NCBI RefSeq assembly: GCF_021173675.1
Contig: NZ_JAIHON010000008.1
Location: forward strand, 340,784-404,783
DNA: 64,000 bases
Direction of reading: 5' to 3'
DNA from: Streptomyces lincolnensis
Lineage (GTDB): Bacteria; Actinomycetota; Actinomycetes; Streptomycetales; Streptomycetaceae
In this document: piece by piece, positions 1 to 8,517 of the stretch
How positions within the stretch are numbered: the stretch's first letter is position 1
How the letters are laid out: every line of letters starts with the position of its first letter
Translations under genes and position numbers: made by a program
The notes under the pieces: model-generated
Database searches by the model: none
The model's input: the letters and a program-made list of their open reading frames with translations, nothing else
What the model was told of the DNA's origin: nothing

Positions 1-1494
1 CCGGGCGACCGCCGCCGCTGGTTCGCCCTGGCCATCGTGATGACCGCGGCCTTCATGGACCTCGTCGACGTCACGATCGTCAACATCGCCATCCCGTCGA
101 TCCAGCGGGACGCGGGCGCCTCCGTCAGCCAGATCCAGTGGATAACGGCCGGGTACGCGCTCGCCTTCGCCGCCGGCCTCGTCACCGGCGGACGGCTCGG
201 CGACATCCACGGCCGCAAGCGGGTGTTCCTCCTCGGCATCGGCGGCTTCACCGTCGCCTCCGCGCTCTGCGGCCTCGCCGCGAACCCGGAGATGCTGGTC
301 GCCTCCCGGATCCTCCAGGGCGGCATGGCGGCGCTGATGGTCCCGCAGGTCCTGTCGATCGTGCACGCCACCTTCCCGGCCCACGAGCGCGGCAAGGTCT
401 TCGGCCTCTTCGGCGCGATCGTCGGCCTCGGCGCGGTCTCCGGCCCGCTGCTGGGCGCCCTGCTGACCGAGTGGAACCTCTTCGGCCTGGAATGGCGGCC
501 GATCTTTCTGATCAACCTGCCCGTCGGCATCGCGGGGCTCGTCCTCGGCAGCCGCTTCATCACCGAGTCCAAGGCACCGAAGGCCCTCAGGCTGGACCTC
601 GTCGGCGTCGCGCTGGTCGTCGCGGGACTGCTGATGCTGCTCTACCCGCTCACCCAGGGCCGCGAGCTGGGCTGGCCGCTGTGGGGGTACGTCACGATGG
701 GCGGCGCGGTCGTGGTCTTCGGCGCGCTGGTGGCGTACGAGCGACGCAAGACGGCACGCGACGGCTCCCCGCTGATCGAGCTGTCCCTGTTCCGCGTGAA
801 GAGCTTCGCCGCCGGTATCGCCGTGCAGACGGTCTTCGGGGTCGGGCTCGGCATCTTCTTCCTGGTGTGGACCCTGTACATGCAGATCGGGCTGGGCTGG
901 ACCGCGCTGCGGGCCGGGCTGACCGGCGTCCCGTTCTCGATCGCCGTCTCGACGGCGGCCGGCCTTTCGGTGCAGAAGCTGGTCCCGCGCTTCGGCCGCA
1001 AGGTCCTCCAGGCCGGCGCGCTGACCATGGCGGCGGGCGTGCTGCTCTACATCTGGGAGTCCGAGCGCTACGGCCTCGGCATCGCCTCCTGGCAGATGGC
1101 GCTGCCCCTGGTCGTCATGGGCGTCGGCATGGGCCTGATCGTCGCCCCGCTGACGGACGCGGTGCTCTCCGAGGTGCCCCGCGAACACGCGGGCTCGGCC
1201 TCCGGCCTCATCAACACCGTCCAGCAGATGGGCAACGCCCTCGGCCTCGGCCTGGTCTCCGTCGTCTTCTACGGCGTCATCGGCGACCGTCTGCCCCCCA
1301 CCGAGGTCGGCCCGGCCTTCGTGGACGCCTTCCAGCACGCGCTGGGCTGGGTCGCGGCCGTGATGGCGGTGATCTTCCTGCTGATGTTCGCGCTGCCCAA
1401 GCGGCCGGCGCAGCATGTGGAGGGCTCCGCGGAGCCGGAGCCGACGGCGACCGTGACGGTGACGGCGGAGAAGGCGCCCGAGCTCGTGTCCTGA
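1..1494 (+). CDS. DHA2-family MFS drug efflux transporter (5' end outside window)
   Basis: The frame is open from base 1, so the true start lies upstream; 497 residues are visible. It is a proton-driven multidrug exporter of the 14-helix EmrB/QacA (DHA2) type in the cytoplasmic membrane. The first visible helix carries the DHA2 pattern (LVDVTIVNIAIPSI), and the loop after TM2 has MFS motif A (GGRLGDIHGRKR). Hydrophobic segments continue to about residue 470, followed by a short acidic, Thr/Val-rich cytoplasmic tail. The substrate cannot be told from sequence. A strong hairpin terminator follows at 1523-1554, separating it from the fructose operon. Confidence 0.9.
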   Translation, partial: PGDRRRWFALAIVMTAAFMDLVDVTIVNIAIPSIQRDAGASVSQIQWITAGYALAFAAGLVTGGRLGDIHGRKRVFLLGIGGFTVASALCGLAANPEMLVASRILQGGMAALMVPQVLSIVHATFPAHERGKVFGLFGAIVGLGAVSGPLLGALLTEWNLFGLEWRPIFLINLPVGIAGLVLGSRFITESKAPKALRLDLVGVALVVAGLLMLLYPLTQGRELGWPLWGYVTMGGAVVVFGALVAYERRKTARDGSPLIELSLFRVKSFAAGIAVQTVFGVGLGIFFLVWTLYMQIGLGWTALRAGLTGVPFSIAVSTAAGLSVQKLVPRFGRKVLQAGALTMAAGVLLYIWESERYGLGIASWQMALPLVVMGVGMGLIVAPLTDAVLSEVPREHAGSASGLINTVQQMGNALGLGLVSVVFYGVIGDRLPPTEVGPAFVDAFQHALGWVAAVMAVIFLLMFALPKRPAQHVEGSAEPEPTATVTVTAEKAPELVS

Positions 1495-1522
1495 ACGCGG
1501 CCGTGGCGTGACCGTGCCGCGA

Positions 1523-1554
1523 GGGGCCCGCACCTGGGATCAGGTGCGGGCCCC
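1523..1554 (+). terminator. Hairpin terminator after the MFS gene
   Basis: Perfect 14-bp arms (1523-1536 and 1541-1554, GGGGCCCGCACCTG and its complement) around a GGAT tetraloop, 28 nt after the MFS stop. There is no T tract, as is usual for Streptomyces hairpin terminators. Confidence 0.85.
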
Positions 1555-1649
1555 CTGCCGTATCCGACGCCGTATCCGGACACACCCGGAAGCCCGGTCG
1601 CGCCCGAATCGCGTCCGAACCTGTTTACTTTCCGGAAATCCGGGCGTAG

Positions 1650-1688
1650 CCTCCGACTGAAACCACACGTTCGGGCATGAGTCGGAGG
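1650..1688. promoter_or_regulatory. Inverted repeat at the fructose-regulator promoter and RBS
   Basis: Perfect 9-bp arms CCTCCGACT (1650-1658) and AGTCGGAGG (1680-1688) separated by 21 nt. The left arm overlaps a possible -10 (TAGCCT, 1647-1652) and the right arm contains the GGAGG ribosome-binding site of the DeoR gene. It could be a DNA operator for autoregulation, or an RNA hairpin masking the RBS if transcription starts upstream. Confidence 0.5.
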
Positions 1689-1697
1689 CGAACGGAC

Positions 1698-2459
1698 ATG
1701 TACGCACCGGAGCGGCAGCAGGAGATCCTCCGGCTCGCCCGTGACGGCGGCCGGGTGGACGTGGTGTCGCTGGCGGAGGAGTTCCAGGTCACGGCGGAGA
1801 CGATCCGCCGGGATCTGAAGGCCCTCGACCGCGCCGGTCTGCTGCGCCGGGTGCACGGCGGGGCCATCCCGGCGGGCCGTCTCGACTTCGAGCCGGACCT
1901 CGCCGAACGCGAGAGCACCGCGGCCGACGAGAAGGACCACGTCGCCAAGGCGGCCCTCGCGGAGCTCCCGACCGAGGGCACGCTGATCCTCGACGCCGGC
2001 ACGACGGTGGCCCGCCTCGCCGCCGCGATCCCGCTGGAGGCCTCCCTCACCGTCGTCACGCACAGCCTGCCGATCGCGGCCCGCCTCGCGGACCACCCCG
2101 GCATCCAGCTCCACCTCGTCGGAGGACGCGTACGGCACCGCACGCGCGCCGCCGTCGACGCCTGGGCGCTGCGCGCGTACGGCGAGATCAGGGCCGATGT
2201 CCTCTTCGTGGCGGCCAACGGCTTCTCCGCCGAGCACGGCCTGACCACCCCCGACCTCGCCGAGGCCGCGGTCAAGCGCGCGGCGCTCGCCGCCGCCCGC
2301 CGCGTGGTGCTGCTCGCCGACTCCTCCAAGCACGGCCAGGAGCACTTCGCCCGCTTCGGCGACCTGAGCGACGTGGACCTGCTGATCACCGACAGCGGGT
2401 TGAGCCCCGAAGACGCCACCGCGATCGAGCGCGGCGGCACGGAAGTGCTGTGTGTCTAG
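1698..2459 (+). CDS. fruR: DeoR/GlpR-family regulator of the fructose operon
   Basis: A 253-residue repressor with an N-terminal DeoR helix-turn-helix (about residues 13-36, ending in the typical TAETIRRDL recognition segment) and a C-terminal sugar-phosphate sensor domain. DeoR proteins in fru operons usually sense fructose-1-phosphate, the product of the PTS permease two genes downstream. I chose the ATG at 1698 because GGAGG at 1684-1688 lies 9 nt upstream; an in-frame ATG at 1677 lacks an RBS. fruK begins 12 nt after its stop, so the three genes form one operon. The 9-bp inverted repeat over promoter and RBS suggests autoregulation. The symbol is inferred from family plus context. Confidence 0.88.
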   Translation: MYAPERQQEILRLARDGGRVDVVSLAEEFQVTAETIRRDLKALDRAGLLRRVHGGAIPAGRLDFEPDLAERESTAADEKDHVAKAALAELPTEGTLILDAGTTVARLAAAIPLEASLTVVTHSLPIAARLADHPGIQLHLVGGRVRHRTRAAVDAWALRAYGEIRADVLFVAANGFSAEHGLTTPDLAEAAVKRAALAAARRVVLLADSSKHGQEHFARFGDLSDVDLLITDSGLSPEDATAIERGGTEVLCV

Positions 2460-2471
2460 AAACGAGTGCGC

Positions 2472-3419
2472 ATGATCCTCACCGTCACCCCGAACCCGTC
2501 CCTGGACCGCACCTACGAGGTCCCCTCGCTGGAGCGCGGCGAGGTCATCCGCGCCACCGGCGAGCGTATGGACCCCGGCGGCAAGGGCGTGAACGTCTCG
2601 CGCGCCGTCACGGCCGCCGGGCAGCGCACGGTCGCGGTGCTGCCCCTGGGCGGTGCGCCGGGCGCCCTCGTGGCGGAGCTGCTGGACGCGCAGGGCATCG
2701 AGGTGGCGCGGGTGCCGATCGCCGGGGGCACCCGCTCCAACATCGCGCTCGCCGAGTCCGACGGGGTGCTCACGAAGATCAACGCGCCGGGTCCCGAACT
2801 GTCGGCCGCCGAGCAGGAACTGCTGCTGGAGACGGTCCGCGAGCAGTCGCGCGACGCGGACTGGATCGCCTGCTGCGGCAGCCTGCCCCGCGGGCTCGCG
2901 CCGTCCTGGTACGCCGATGTCGTCGCCCGGGCGCACGCCGGGGGCGCGCGGATCGCGCTGGACACCTCGGGGCGCGCCCTGCTCGAAGCGCTGCGCGAGC
3001 GCCCGGACGTGGTGAAGCCGAACGCCGAGGAGCTCGCGGAGGCCGTCGGCCGTCCTCTGTCGACGGTGGGCGACGCGGTCAAGGCGGCCGAGGAACTGCG
3101 CGCGATGGGCGCGCGGGCCGTCCTCGCCAGCCTGGGCGCGGACGGACAACTCCTCGTGGACGACGACGGCGCCTGGTTCGCGAGCGCCCGCGTGGACGTC
3201 GTACGCAGCAATGTGGGCGCGGGCGACTCCTCGCTCGCCGGTTTCCTGATCGCCGGCGGCAGGGGCCCGCAGGCTCTGGCCTCGGCGGTCGCCCATGGCG
3301 CGGCGGCCGTACAGCTGCCCGGCAGCGTGATGCCGACGCCGGACGACCTGGACCCGTCGGCGGTGACCGTGACGGCCGAGGTGCCGGTGGACCGCGTACT
3401 GAAGGAGCCGGTGTCATGA
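2472..3419 (+). CDS. fruK: 1-phosphofructokinase
   Basis: A 315-residue PfkB-family sugar kinase that phosphorylates fructose-1-phosphate to fructose-1,6-bisphosphate, feeding PTS-imported fructose into glycolysis. The N-terminus MILTVTPNPSLDRTYEV is the family signature, and the ATP-site/anion-hole motif near the C-terminus (NVGAGDSSLAGF, about residue 242-253) contains the catalytic Asp of GAGD. The ATG at 2472 was preferred to the GTG at 2466 because 1-phosphofructokinases begin exactly at MILTVTPNPS. The stop TGA overlaps an ATG (ATGA at 3416-3419) that opens a small frame running to the start of fruA. Confidence 0.95.
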   Translation: MILTVTPNPSLDRTYEVPSLERGEVIRATGERMDPGGKGVNVSRAVTAAGQRTVAVLPLGGAPGALVAELLDAQGIEVARVPIAGGTRSNIALAESDGVLTKINAPGPELSAAEQELLLETVREQSRDADWIACCGSLPRGLAPSWYADVVARAHAGGARIALDTSGRALLEALRERPDVVKPNAEELAEAVGRPLSTVGDAVKAAEELRAMGARAVLASLGADGQLLVDDDGAWFASARVDVVRSNVGAGDSSLAGFLIAGGRGPQALASAVAHGAAAVQLPGSVMPTPDDLDPSAVTVTAEVPVDRVLKEPVS

Positions 3420-3640
3420 CGACCCGTGTGCCGCGCGGACCGGCCATAGTGCGGCGGGGCTCCCCCTTACCCGCCGCGGCCGAAGGGAGGCGGGGCCACC
3501 TGAGCCGCCCCGCCGCCCGGCGGAGGCGGGGCCTTCCCGGCCTCGCCCCCGCCACCCCCCAGAACCCCCACAGCATCCCCGTCCCCACCCCCGCCCACCC
3601 CACTCCCCGGGCGGCCCGCGTGCGAAGGAGCCCGCGATGA
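3416..3640 (+). other. Small ATGA-coupled frame and hairpin between fruK and fruA
   Basis: The fruK-fruA gap (217 nt) holds a 74-codon open frame whose ATG overlaps the fruK stop (ATGA, 3416-3419) and whose stop overlaps the fruA start (ATGA, 3637-3640). The predicted peptide is low-complexity (Arg, Pro, Gly) and resembles no family I know, so it may be fortuitous. The DNA also holds a GC hairpin (GGCGGGGC at 3489-3496 with GCCCCGCC at 3507-3514) and a C-rich tract at about 3545-3610. The hairpin may tune the fruK:fruA ratio. Confidence 0.35.
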
Positions 3641-5736
3641 GCGACATGATCACCGCGGACCTGGTCGATCTCGACCTGTCCGCCGATACCAAGGAAGCGG
3701 CGGCGCGTGCCCTCGCCGAGCGCATGGTGAGCCTGGGCCGGGTGACCGACCTGGAGGGCTTCCTCGCCGACGTGGCCGCCCGCGAGGCACAGATGCCGAC
3801 CGGCCTCGACGGCGGCATCGGCATCCCGCACTGCCGCAGCGCCCACGTCACCGAGCCGACGCTCGCCTTCGGGCGCAGCGCCGCCGGCATCGACTTCGGC
3901 GCCGCGGACGGTCCCGCCGACCTGATCTTCCTGATCGCCGCGCCCGCCGGCGCCGACGACGCCCACCTGACGATCCTGTCCTCGCTGGCCCGCCAGCTGA
4001 TGAACACCGAGTTCACCGACGCGCTGCGCTCGGTGGGCGACGCGGCGGCCGCGGCGGCGCTGATCCACGGGGACGAGGCGCCTGCGGCGGCCGACGAGGC
4101 GAGCACCGCCTCCGAAGACTCCGTTGCGGCATCGGCGGCGGCCTCCGCCGATGCCGCAACGGCCGACACCCCGGAGACCTCCTCGGGCGAAGGCGAGCGT
4201 GCCGGTTCCGGTGCCGCTGCCGGTGACTCCGAGCGGCCCTTCCGGATCGTCGCCGTCACCTCCTGCCCGACCGGTATCGCCCACACCTACATGGCGGCCG
4301 AGTCCCTGGAGAACGCCGGCCGCGAGGCGGGTGTCGAACTCGTCGTCGAGACGCAGGGCTCGGCCGGCTTCGAACGGCTCGACCCGGCCGTCATCGAGGC
4401 GGCGGACGGCGTGATCTTCGCCCACGACGTCCCCGTACGCGACAAGGACCGCTTCGCCGGCAAGCCGACCGTCGACGTCGGCGTGAAGGCGGGCATCAAC
4501 CGCCCCGCCGAACTGATCACCGAGGTGCGCGGCCGGGCCGAGCGCGGTGAGGTCACCGCGGCCTCCAAGGGCGGCACGCCGGTCGAGCGGGCCGGTGACG
4601 CCGGCGACAGCTACGGCACCAAGCTCCGCAAGTGGCTGATGACCGGCGTGAGTTACATGGTCCCGTTCGTCGCCGCGGGTGGTCTGCTGATCGCCCTCGG
4701 CTTCGCGATCGGCGGCTGGGAGATCAACAAGGCGCCCTCGGTCATGGACCACTTCTCCTGGACCCAGATCGACAGCTGGGGCGCGCTGTTCTTCCAGATC
4801 GGCGGCGTCGCCTTCGGCTTCCTGATCCCGGTCCTGGCCGGATACATCGCCTACGGCATGGCGGACCGGCCCGGTCTCGTGCCCGGCTTCGTCGGCGGCA
4901 TGATCGCCTCCAACATCGCCGCGGGCTTCCTCGGCGGCCTGGCCGCCGGTCTGCTGGCCGGTGGCGTGGTCCTCGCGATCCAGCGGGTCAGGATCCCACC
5001 GGTGCTGCGCGGCATCATGCCGGTCGTGGTGATCCCGCTGATCTCCTCGATCGTCGTCGGCTTCCTGATGTTCGTGGTGATCGGCAAGCCCATCGCCGAG
5101 GCCCAGAAGGGCATGACGGACTGGCTCTCCGGCCTCTCCGGCACCAACGCGATCCTGCTCGGCGTGCTGCTCGGCCTGATGATGTGCTTCGACCTCGGCG
5201 GCCCGGTCAACAAGGTCGCGTACGCCTTCGCCACGGCCGGTATCGCCGTGCAGGACCCGAGCGACTCCGCGATGAAGGTCATGGCCGCCGTGATGGCCGC
5301 GGGCATGGTGCCCCCGCTGGGCATGGCGCTGGCGACCACCGTCCGCAAGAAGCTGTTCACCCCGGCCGAGCGCGAGAACGGCAAGGCCGCCTGGGTGCTC
5401 GGGGCCTCCTTCATCTCCGAGGGCGCGATCCCGTTCGCCGCGGCCGACCCGCTGCGGGTGATCCCCGCCTCCATGGCCGGCGGCGCGGTCACCGGCGCGC
5501 TCACCATGGCCTTCGGCTCGACCCTGCGCGCCCCGCACGGCGGCATCTGGGTCACCCTGCTGATCGGCAAGCCGGTCCTGTACCTGCTGGCCATCGCCAT
5601 CGGTACGGTCGTGACGGCCGGCCTGGTGATCATCCTCAAGGGCCTGCGCAAGACGGCTCCCGGAGCCGGGGCACCCGGCACGGCCGACGGCGCCGCGACC
5701 CCGGCTGCGGAGGCGAAGCAGCCGGTCGCCGCGTAA
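3637..5736 (+). CDS. fruA: PTS fructose transporter, EIIABC fusion
   Basis: A 699-residue fructose-specific phosphotransferase permease. Residues 1-145 form EIIA, with the phosphorylated His65 in GIPHCRS. An Ala/Ser/Glu/Thr-rich linker (about 146-200) leads to EIIB with catalytic Cys210 in VTSCPTGIAHTYMAAE. The EIIC membrane channel fills the rest (about 320-680), with many hydrophobic segments and a conserved SEGAIPFAAADP segment. Phosphate passes from HPr to EIIA to EIIB to incoming fructose, giving fructose-1-phosphate for FruK. The start at 3637 has an RBS (GAAGGAG, about 7 nt upstream). The A-B-C order on one chain is the usual actinobacterial arrangement. Confidence 0.96.
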   Translation: MSDMITADLVDLDLSADTKEAAARALAERMVSLGRVTDLEGFLADVAAREAQMPTGLDGGIGIPHCRSAHVTEPTLAFGRSAAGIDFGAADGPADLIFLIAAPAGADDAHLTILSSLARQLMNTEFTDALRSVGDAAAAAALIHGDEAPAAADEASTASEDSVAASAAASADAATADTPETSSGEGERAGSGAAAGDSERPFRIVAVTSCPTGIAHTYMAAESLENAGREAGVELVVETQGSAGFERLDPAVIEAADGVIFAHDVPVRDKDRFAGKPTVDVGVKAGINRPAELITEVRGRAERGEVTAASKGGTPVERAGDAGDSYGTKLRKWLMTGVSYMVPFVAAGGLLIALGFAIGGWEINKAPSVMDHFSWTQIDSWGALFFQIGGVAFGFLIPVLAGYIAYGMADRPGLVPGFVGGMIASNIAAGFLGGLAAGLLAGGVVLAIQRVRIPPVLRGIMPVVVIPLISSIVVGFLMFVVIGKPIAEAQKGMTDWLSGLSGTNAILLGVLLGLMMCFDLGGPVNKVAYAFATAGIAVQDPSDSAMKVMAAVMAAGMVPPLGMALATTVRKKLFTPAERENGKAAWVLGASFISEGAIPFAAADPLRVIPASMAGGAVTGALTMAFGSTLRAPHGGIWVTLLIGKPVLYLLAIAIGTVVTAGLVIILKGLRKTAPGAGAPGTADGAATPAAEAKQPVAA

Positions 5737-5806
5737 GGCACGGCACCACGGCCTGGGGCTCACGGCACACGGCAGCCGCGTAGTTCACGGCTCATGCGAG
5801 ATACGT

Positions 5807-5836
5807 CACGGTCCGGGGCATCCGTCCCGGACCGTG
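5807..5836. terminator. Inverted repeat after fruA
   Basis: Perfect 11-bp arms CACGGTCCGGG (5807-5817) and CCCGGACCGTG (5826-5836) with an 8-nt loop, 70 nt after the fruA stop. Probably the fru operon terminator. It also sits just before the next small gene, so an operator role is possible. Confidence 0.65.
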
Positions 5837-5851
5837 ATGTCTACTGGGCGC

Positions 5852-6106
5852 ATGCCTGCGCACGTCTCGCTCTACCAGTTGCTCGGTATGACCTTCCTCG
5901 TCCTGGTGACCGTCGCCTGGGGGATCGGACTGGTCCTCGTGCTGCGCCGCGGCCGCGAGCGGGCCGCCCTGTGGCGCGCCGGACATCCCCTGTCCGCGCT
6001 GCCGGGGCAACGCCAGGTCGGCCCGCCACGGGAGTCCGTCGAGCTGAGCCCGGCGGAGCGGGACGCGTTCGCGGTACTGGTACGACGGCTCGGCGTCGAC
6101 CGCTGA
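5852..6106 (+). CDS. Small single-span membrane protein, unknown function
   Basis: A predicted 84-residue protein: one hydrophobic helix (about residues 8-30, LLGMTFLVLVTVAWGIGLVLVL), a basic segment (RRGRERAALWRAGH) on the probable cytoplasmic side, and a polar C-terminus. I do not recognise a named family. The start is uncertain: ATG at 5852, GTG at 5834 or ATG at 5837 are in frame, none with a convincing RBS, and the upstream choices would place the start inside the terminator-like repeat. Codon use is typical of the genome, supporting a real gene. Confidence 0.6.
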   Translation: MPAHVSLYQLLGMTFLVLVTVAWGIGLVLVLRRGRERAALWRAGHPLSALPGQRQVGPPRESVELSPAERDAFAVLVRRLGVDR

Positions 6107-6214
6107 CCTGACCCCCGTGCGGGGCCCGAACGCCGTGCGCGACCCGGACCCCGTGCACGGCCCGAACCGTGTGAACGCCCCGGACCGTGTGAGCGCCCTG
6201 GTGTCACAACCCGC

Positions 6215-6961
6215 TCAGGAGACCTGCGCCGCCCGCCGCTCCATCGCGTCCCGCGCGGCGTCCTCGCTGACGTACACCTCGCACATGTGCCGCCCGTCCG
6301 GCGTCGCCGTGTGCTCGACCTCCCAGAGGGAGATCTCCTCGCCGTCGCGCAGCAGGAACGCGTGCTCGTAGAGCGAGTAGCCCAGCCCGGCGCGGCCCGC
6401 GCGGCAGGGGCGCCCGAAGGCCTGCGTGATCTGGTGCGCGCATGCCGTGGCCAGCAGCGCTGCCATGTCCGCGCCCGGACGGTCGGTGTTCTCCGCCCGG
6501 CGCAGCAGCCGCCGCGCGTGGTCCGCCGAGTCGTCCGGAACATAGGCGTGCCGCGGGGCGGGAACCGGCGACAGTTGCACCGTCACCGGCAGTTCGAAGT
6601 CCGGCGCGTCCGGGGGCAGCGGCAGCCGCGCGGTGGCGACGCGCAGCTCCTCCGCGTCGACGTACACCTCGTGCTGCGGGACGCTGCCCGGCGCGGTGTT
6701 GTGGACGAGCTCCCACAGGGTGAGCGCCGAGCCGTCCGCCAGCAGCCAGGTGTGCCGGTACGTCTCGCGGTGCAGCCCCGCGCTGTGGTGCGCGGAGTGC
6801 AGCGAACTGTCGTGCGCCAGCGCCCAGTCCAGTCGCCGTATCGTCTCGTCGGGCAGCTCGAAGGAGTTCAGGGCACGGCCGAGGAGCCGCGCGAGGTGCT
6901 CCTCCGGAGACTCGGGCGACTCGGGTGGTTCGTACGCTGCCGTCTCGTACGGAACGCTCAA
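6215..6961 (-). CDS. DUF6227-type Streptomyces protein
   Basis: A 248-residue soluble protein with no signal peptide. It holds two related halves: residues about 20-110 and about 150-240 each contain a pattern of the type ALxH..H...L, then HxxLLxDGxxxxLWELxHxT, then HxxYV, so it looks like an internal duplication. I recall this sequence type as the Streptomyces-specific family DUF6227; no function is known to me. The start is TTG at 6961 with GGGAG 6 nt upstream. A possible -10 (TACGGT) lies about 45 nt upstream, and a GGACAT-C-ATGTCC palindrome sits at the likely -35 (7020-7032). Confidence 0.75.
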   Translation of the reverse strand: MSVPYETAAYEPPESPESPEEHLARLLGRALNSFELPDETIRRLDWALAHDSSLHSAHHSAGLHRETYRHTWLLADGSALTLWELVHNTAPGSVPQHEVYVDAEELRVATARLPLPPDAPDFELPVTVQLSPVPAPRHAYVPDDSADHARRLLRRAENTDRPGADMAALLATACAHQITQAFGRPCRAGRAGLGYSLYEHAFLLRDGEEISLWEVEHTATPDGRHMCEVYVSEDAARDAMERRAAQVS

Positions 6962-7019
6962 GGTTTCTCCCGGCGTTGCTGCATGTCACCTTGTGGGTGC
7001 ATACCGTAGCCCCTCGGTC

Positions 7020-7032
7020 GGACATCATGTCC
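7020..7032. promoter_or_regulatory. Candidate operator upstream of the DUF6227 gene
   Basis: Perfect palindrome GGACAT-C-ATGTCC, about 60 nt upstream of the TTG start at 6961. It overlaps the position expected for the -35 if TACGGT (complement of 7002-7007) is the -10. The binding protein is unknown. Confidence 0.35.
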
Positions 7033-7065
7033 GGGAACCGAGAAAACGTACGTCCGGAAAACTCG

Positions 7066-7096
7066 CGGGCCGCGGGGAAAGTTCCCACGCGGCCCG
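7066..7096 (-). terminator. Hairpin terminator after the L,D-transpeptidase gene
   Basis: Arms CGGGCCGCG (7066-7074) and CGCGGCCCG (7088-7096) enclose an inner GGGAA/TTCCC stem, giving a nearly continuous stem of about 14 bp. It lies 110 nt downstream of the minus-strand stop at 7206. Confidence 0.65.
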
Positions 7097-7205
7097 AGGA
7101 TCCGTCAAAAACCGCCGGTCAGACGCTACTTGCGGGGGCCCGGAGGGTCCGGCGGGTTCAGGGTGCCGGGCCTGTTTCCGGTGCGCCGGGCGCCCGGGTG
7201 TGCGC

Positions 7206-8426
7206 TCAGACGGCGCTTCCGGCGACCCACTCGGTCCACGACATGTTCCAGCCGTTGAGCCCGTTGTCCGGCGCCACCGTCTTGTCGGGGGAGTTCTTCA
7301 CGATCACCACGTCCCCGAGGAGCGAGTTGTCGTAGAACCACGTGGCGGGCATCGAGGCCCCTCCGCCCCGCACGTCCTGCAGCCCCACGCAGCCGTGGCT
7401 GGTGCCCGTGCGACCGAAGGGCGGATTGCCCTTGTTGTACCAGTAGTTGCCGTGGATGAAGGTGCCCGACTGGGTCAGGCGCATCGCGTCCGGGACGTCC
7501 GAGATGTTGTACGCGTTCTCCAGGCCGACCGTCCTGCTGTCCATGCGGATCTTCTTGTACTTCTCGGAGATCACCATCTGCCCGTTGTACGTGGTGTGCT
7601 CCGGGCTGCCCGCCGAGATCGGCACGCTCCGGACGGTCTTCCCGTCCCGTACCACCGTCATGGTCTGCGTGTTCACGTCGACCGTGGAGACCTGCGAGCG
7701 CCCGACCGTGAAGGTGACCGTCTTCTTCTGCACGCCGACGACGCCGTTCGCGCCCTGGACCCCGTCGAGGTCGATTTTCATGGTGACCTTGGAGCCGGCC
7801 TTCCAGTACGCCTCGGGCCGGAAGTCGAGCCGCTGCGAGCCGAACCAGTGCCCGACCACCTTCTGCCCACTGCTCGACGACACCGTGATGTGCGACTGCA
7901 CGGCCTTCTTGTCGCTGATGCCCTTGTCGAAGGTGAAGGACACCGGCATCCCGACCCCGACGGTGGTACCGCCGTCCGGCGTGTAGGTCCCGATGAAGCT
8001 GTTGGCCTTGCTGACGGTCGTGAAGGTCGACCTGGAGGTGGTGGTCCTGCCGTCCGTGTCCTTCGCGGTCGCCGATATCTCGTACTTCGTCCCGCGCTCC
8101 AGCTGCTCCTTCGGCTTCCAGGCCGCACCGTCCGCGGATATCGCGCCGGGCACGGCCGCACCCGTGGCCGCGACCGTCATCTTCACGGCGGTCAGGTCGC
8201 CGTCCGTGACCTTCACCCCGGTCGTGTTGATCGACGCGCCCGTCGAGCCGTTCCGGGCCGAGATGGCGATCTTCGCGGCCGACGCGCTGGGGGATTCCTT
8301 GCCGCCCTTGCCGTCGTCCTTGCCGCTGTCGCTGCCACCGCCGCACGCGGTGAGGGTGAGGGCGCCGACCATCAGGACGGCACAGGCCCCGATAGCGCGC
8401 CGTGCTGTGGTGTCCGGCGTTGTCAC
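7206..8426 (-). CDS. Lipoprotein L,D-transpeptidase with Ig-like domains
   Basis: A 406-residue exported enzyme that forms 3-3 peptidoglycan cross-links or attaches molecules to the wall. The N-terminus is a lipoprotein signal: Arg-containing start, hydrophobic stretch, lipobox LTAC with Cys at about residue 28, then GGGSDSG. Two bacterial Ig-like domains occupy roughly 55-265, followed by a YkuD catalytic domain whose HGTSHGCVGL-type motif contains nucleophile Cys346. This layout matches the mycobacterial Ldt class. GTG start at 8426 with GGAGC about 6 nt upstream. It is transcribed alone. Actinomycetes have several such enzymes, so the cellular role of this one cannot be specified. Confidence 0.93.
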   Translation of the reverse strand: MTTPDTTARRAIGACAVLMVGALTLTACGGGSDSGKDDGKGGKESPSASAAKIAISARNGSTGASINTTGVKVTDGDLTAVKMTVAATGAAVPGAISADGAAWKPKEQLERGTKYEISATAKDTDGRTTTSRSTFTTVSKANSFIGTYTPDGGTTVGVGMPVSFTFDKGISDKKAVQSHITVSSSSGQKVVGHWFGSQRLDFRPEAYWKAGSKVTMKIDLDGVQGANGVVGVQKKTVTFTVGRSQVSTVDVNTQTMTVVRDGKTVRSVPISAGSPEHTTYNGQMVISEKYKKIRMDSRTVGLENAYNISDVPDAMRLTQSGTFIHGNYWYNKGNPPFGRTGTSHGCVGLQDVRGGGASMPATWFYDNSLLGDVVIVKNSPDKTVAPDNGLNGWNMSWTEWVAGSAV

Positions 8427-8488
8427 GGGCTGCTCCAGGTTCGTGTGGTGTGTGCGTTCTGCTCCACTGCGTCAAGAAAGAGGGGAAT

Positions 8489-8517
8489 GGTGGCCGGAGA
8501 GGTTCCCTCCGGCCACC
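8489..8517 (-). terminator. Hairpin terminator after the P1 peptidase gene
   Basis: Perfect arms GGTGGCCGGAG (8489-8499) and CTCCGGCCACC (8507-8517), loop of 7 nt. It lies about 165 nt downstream of the minus-strand stop at 8684 and upstream of the transpeptidase promoter. Confidence 0.65.

Noticed and set aside
1269..3296. Long minus-strand open frame opposite the fru operon
   Set aside because: High-GC shadow: it covers fruR and fruK on the other strand, has no RBS, and its residues are Arg/Gly/Ala/Val-rich with no domain.
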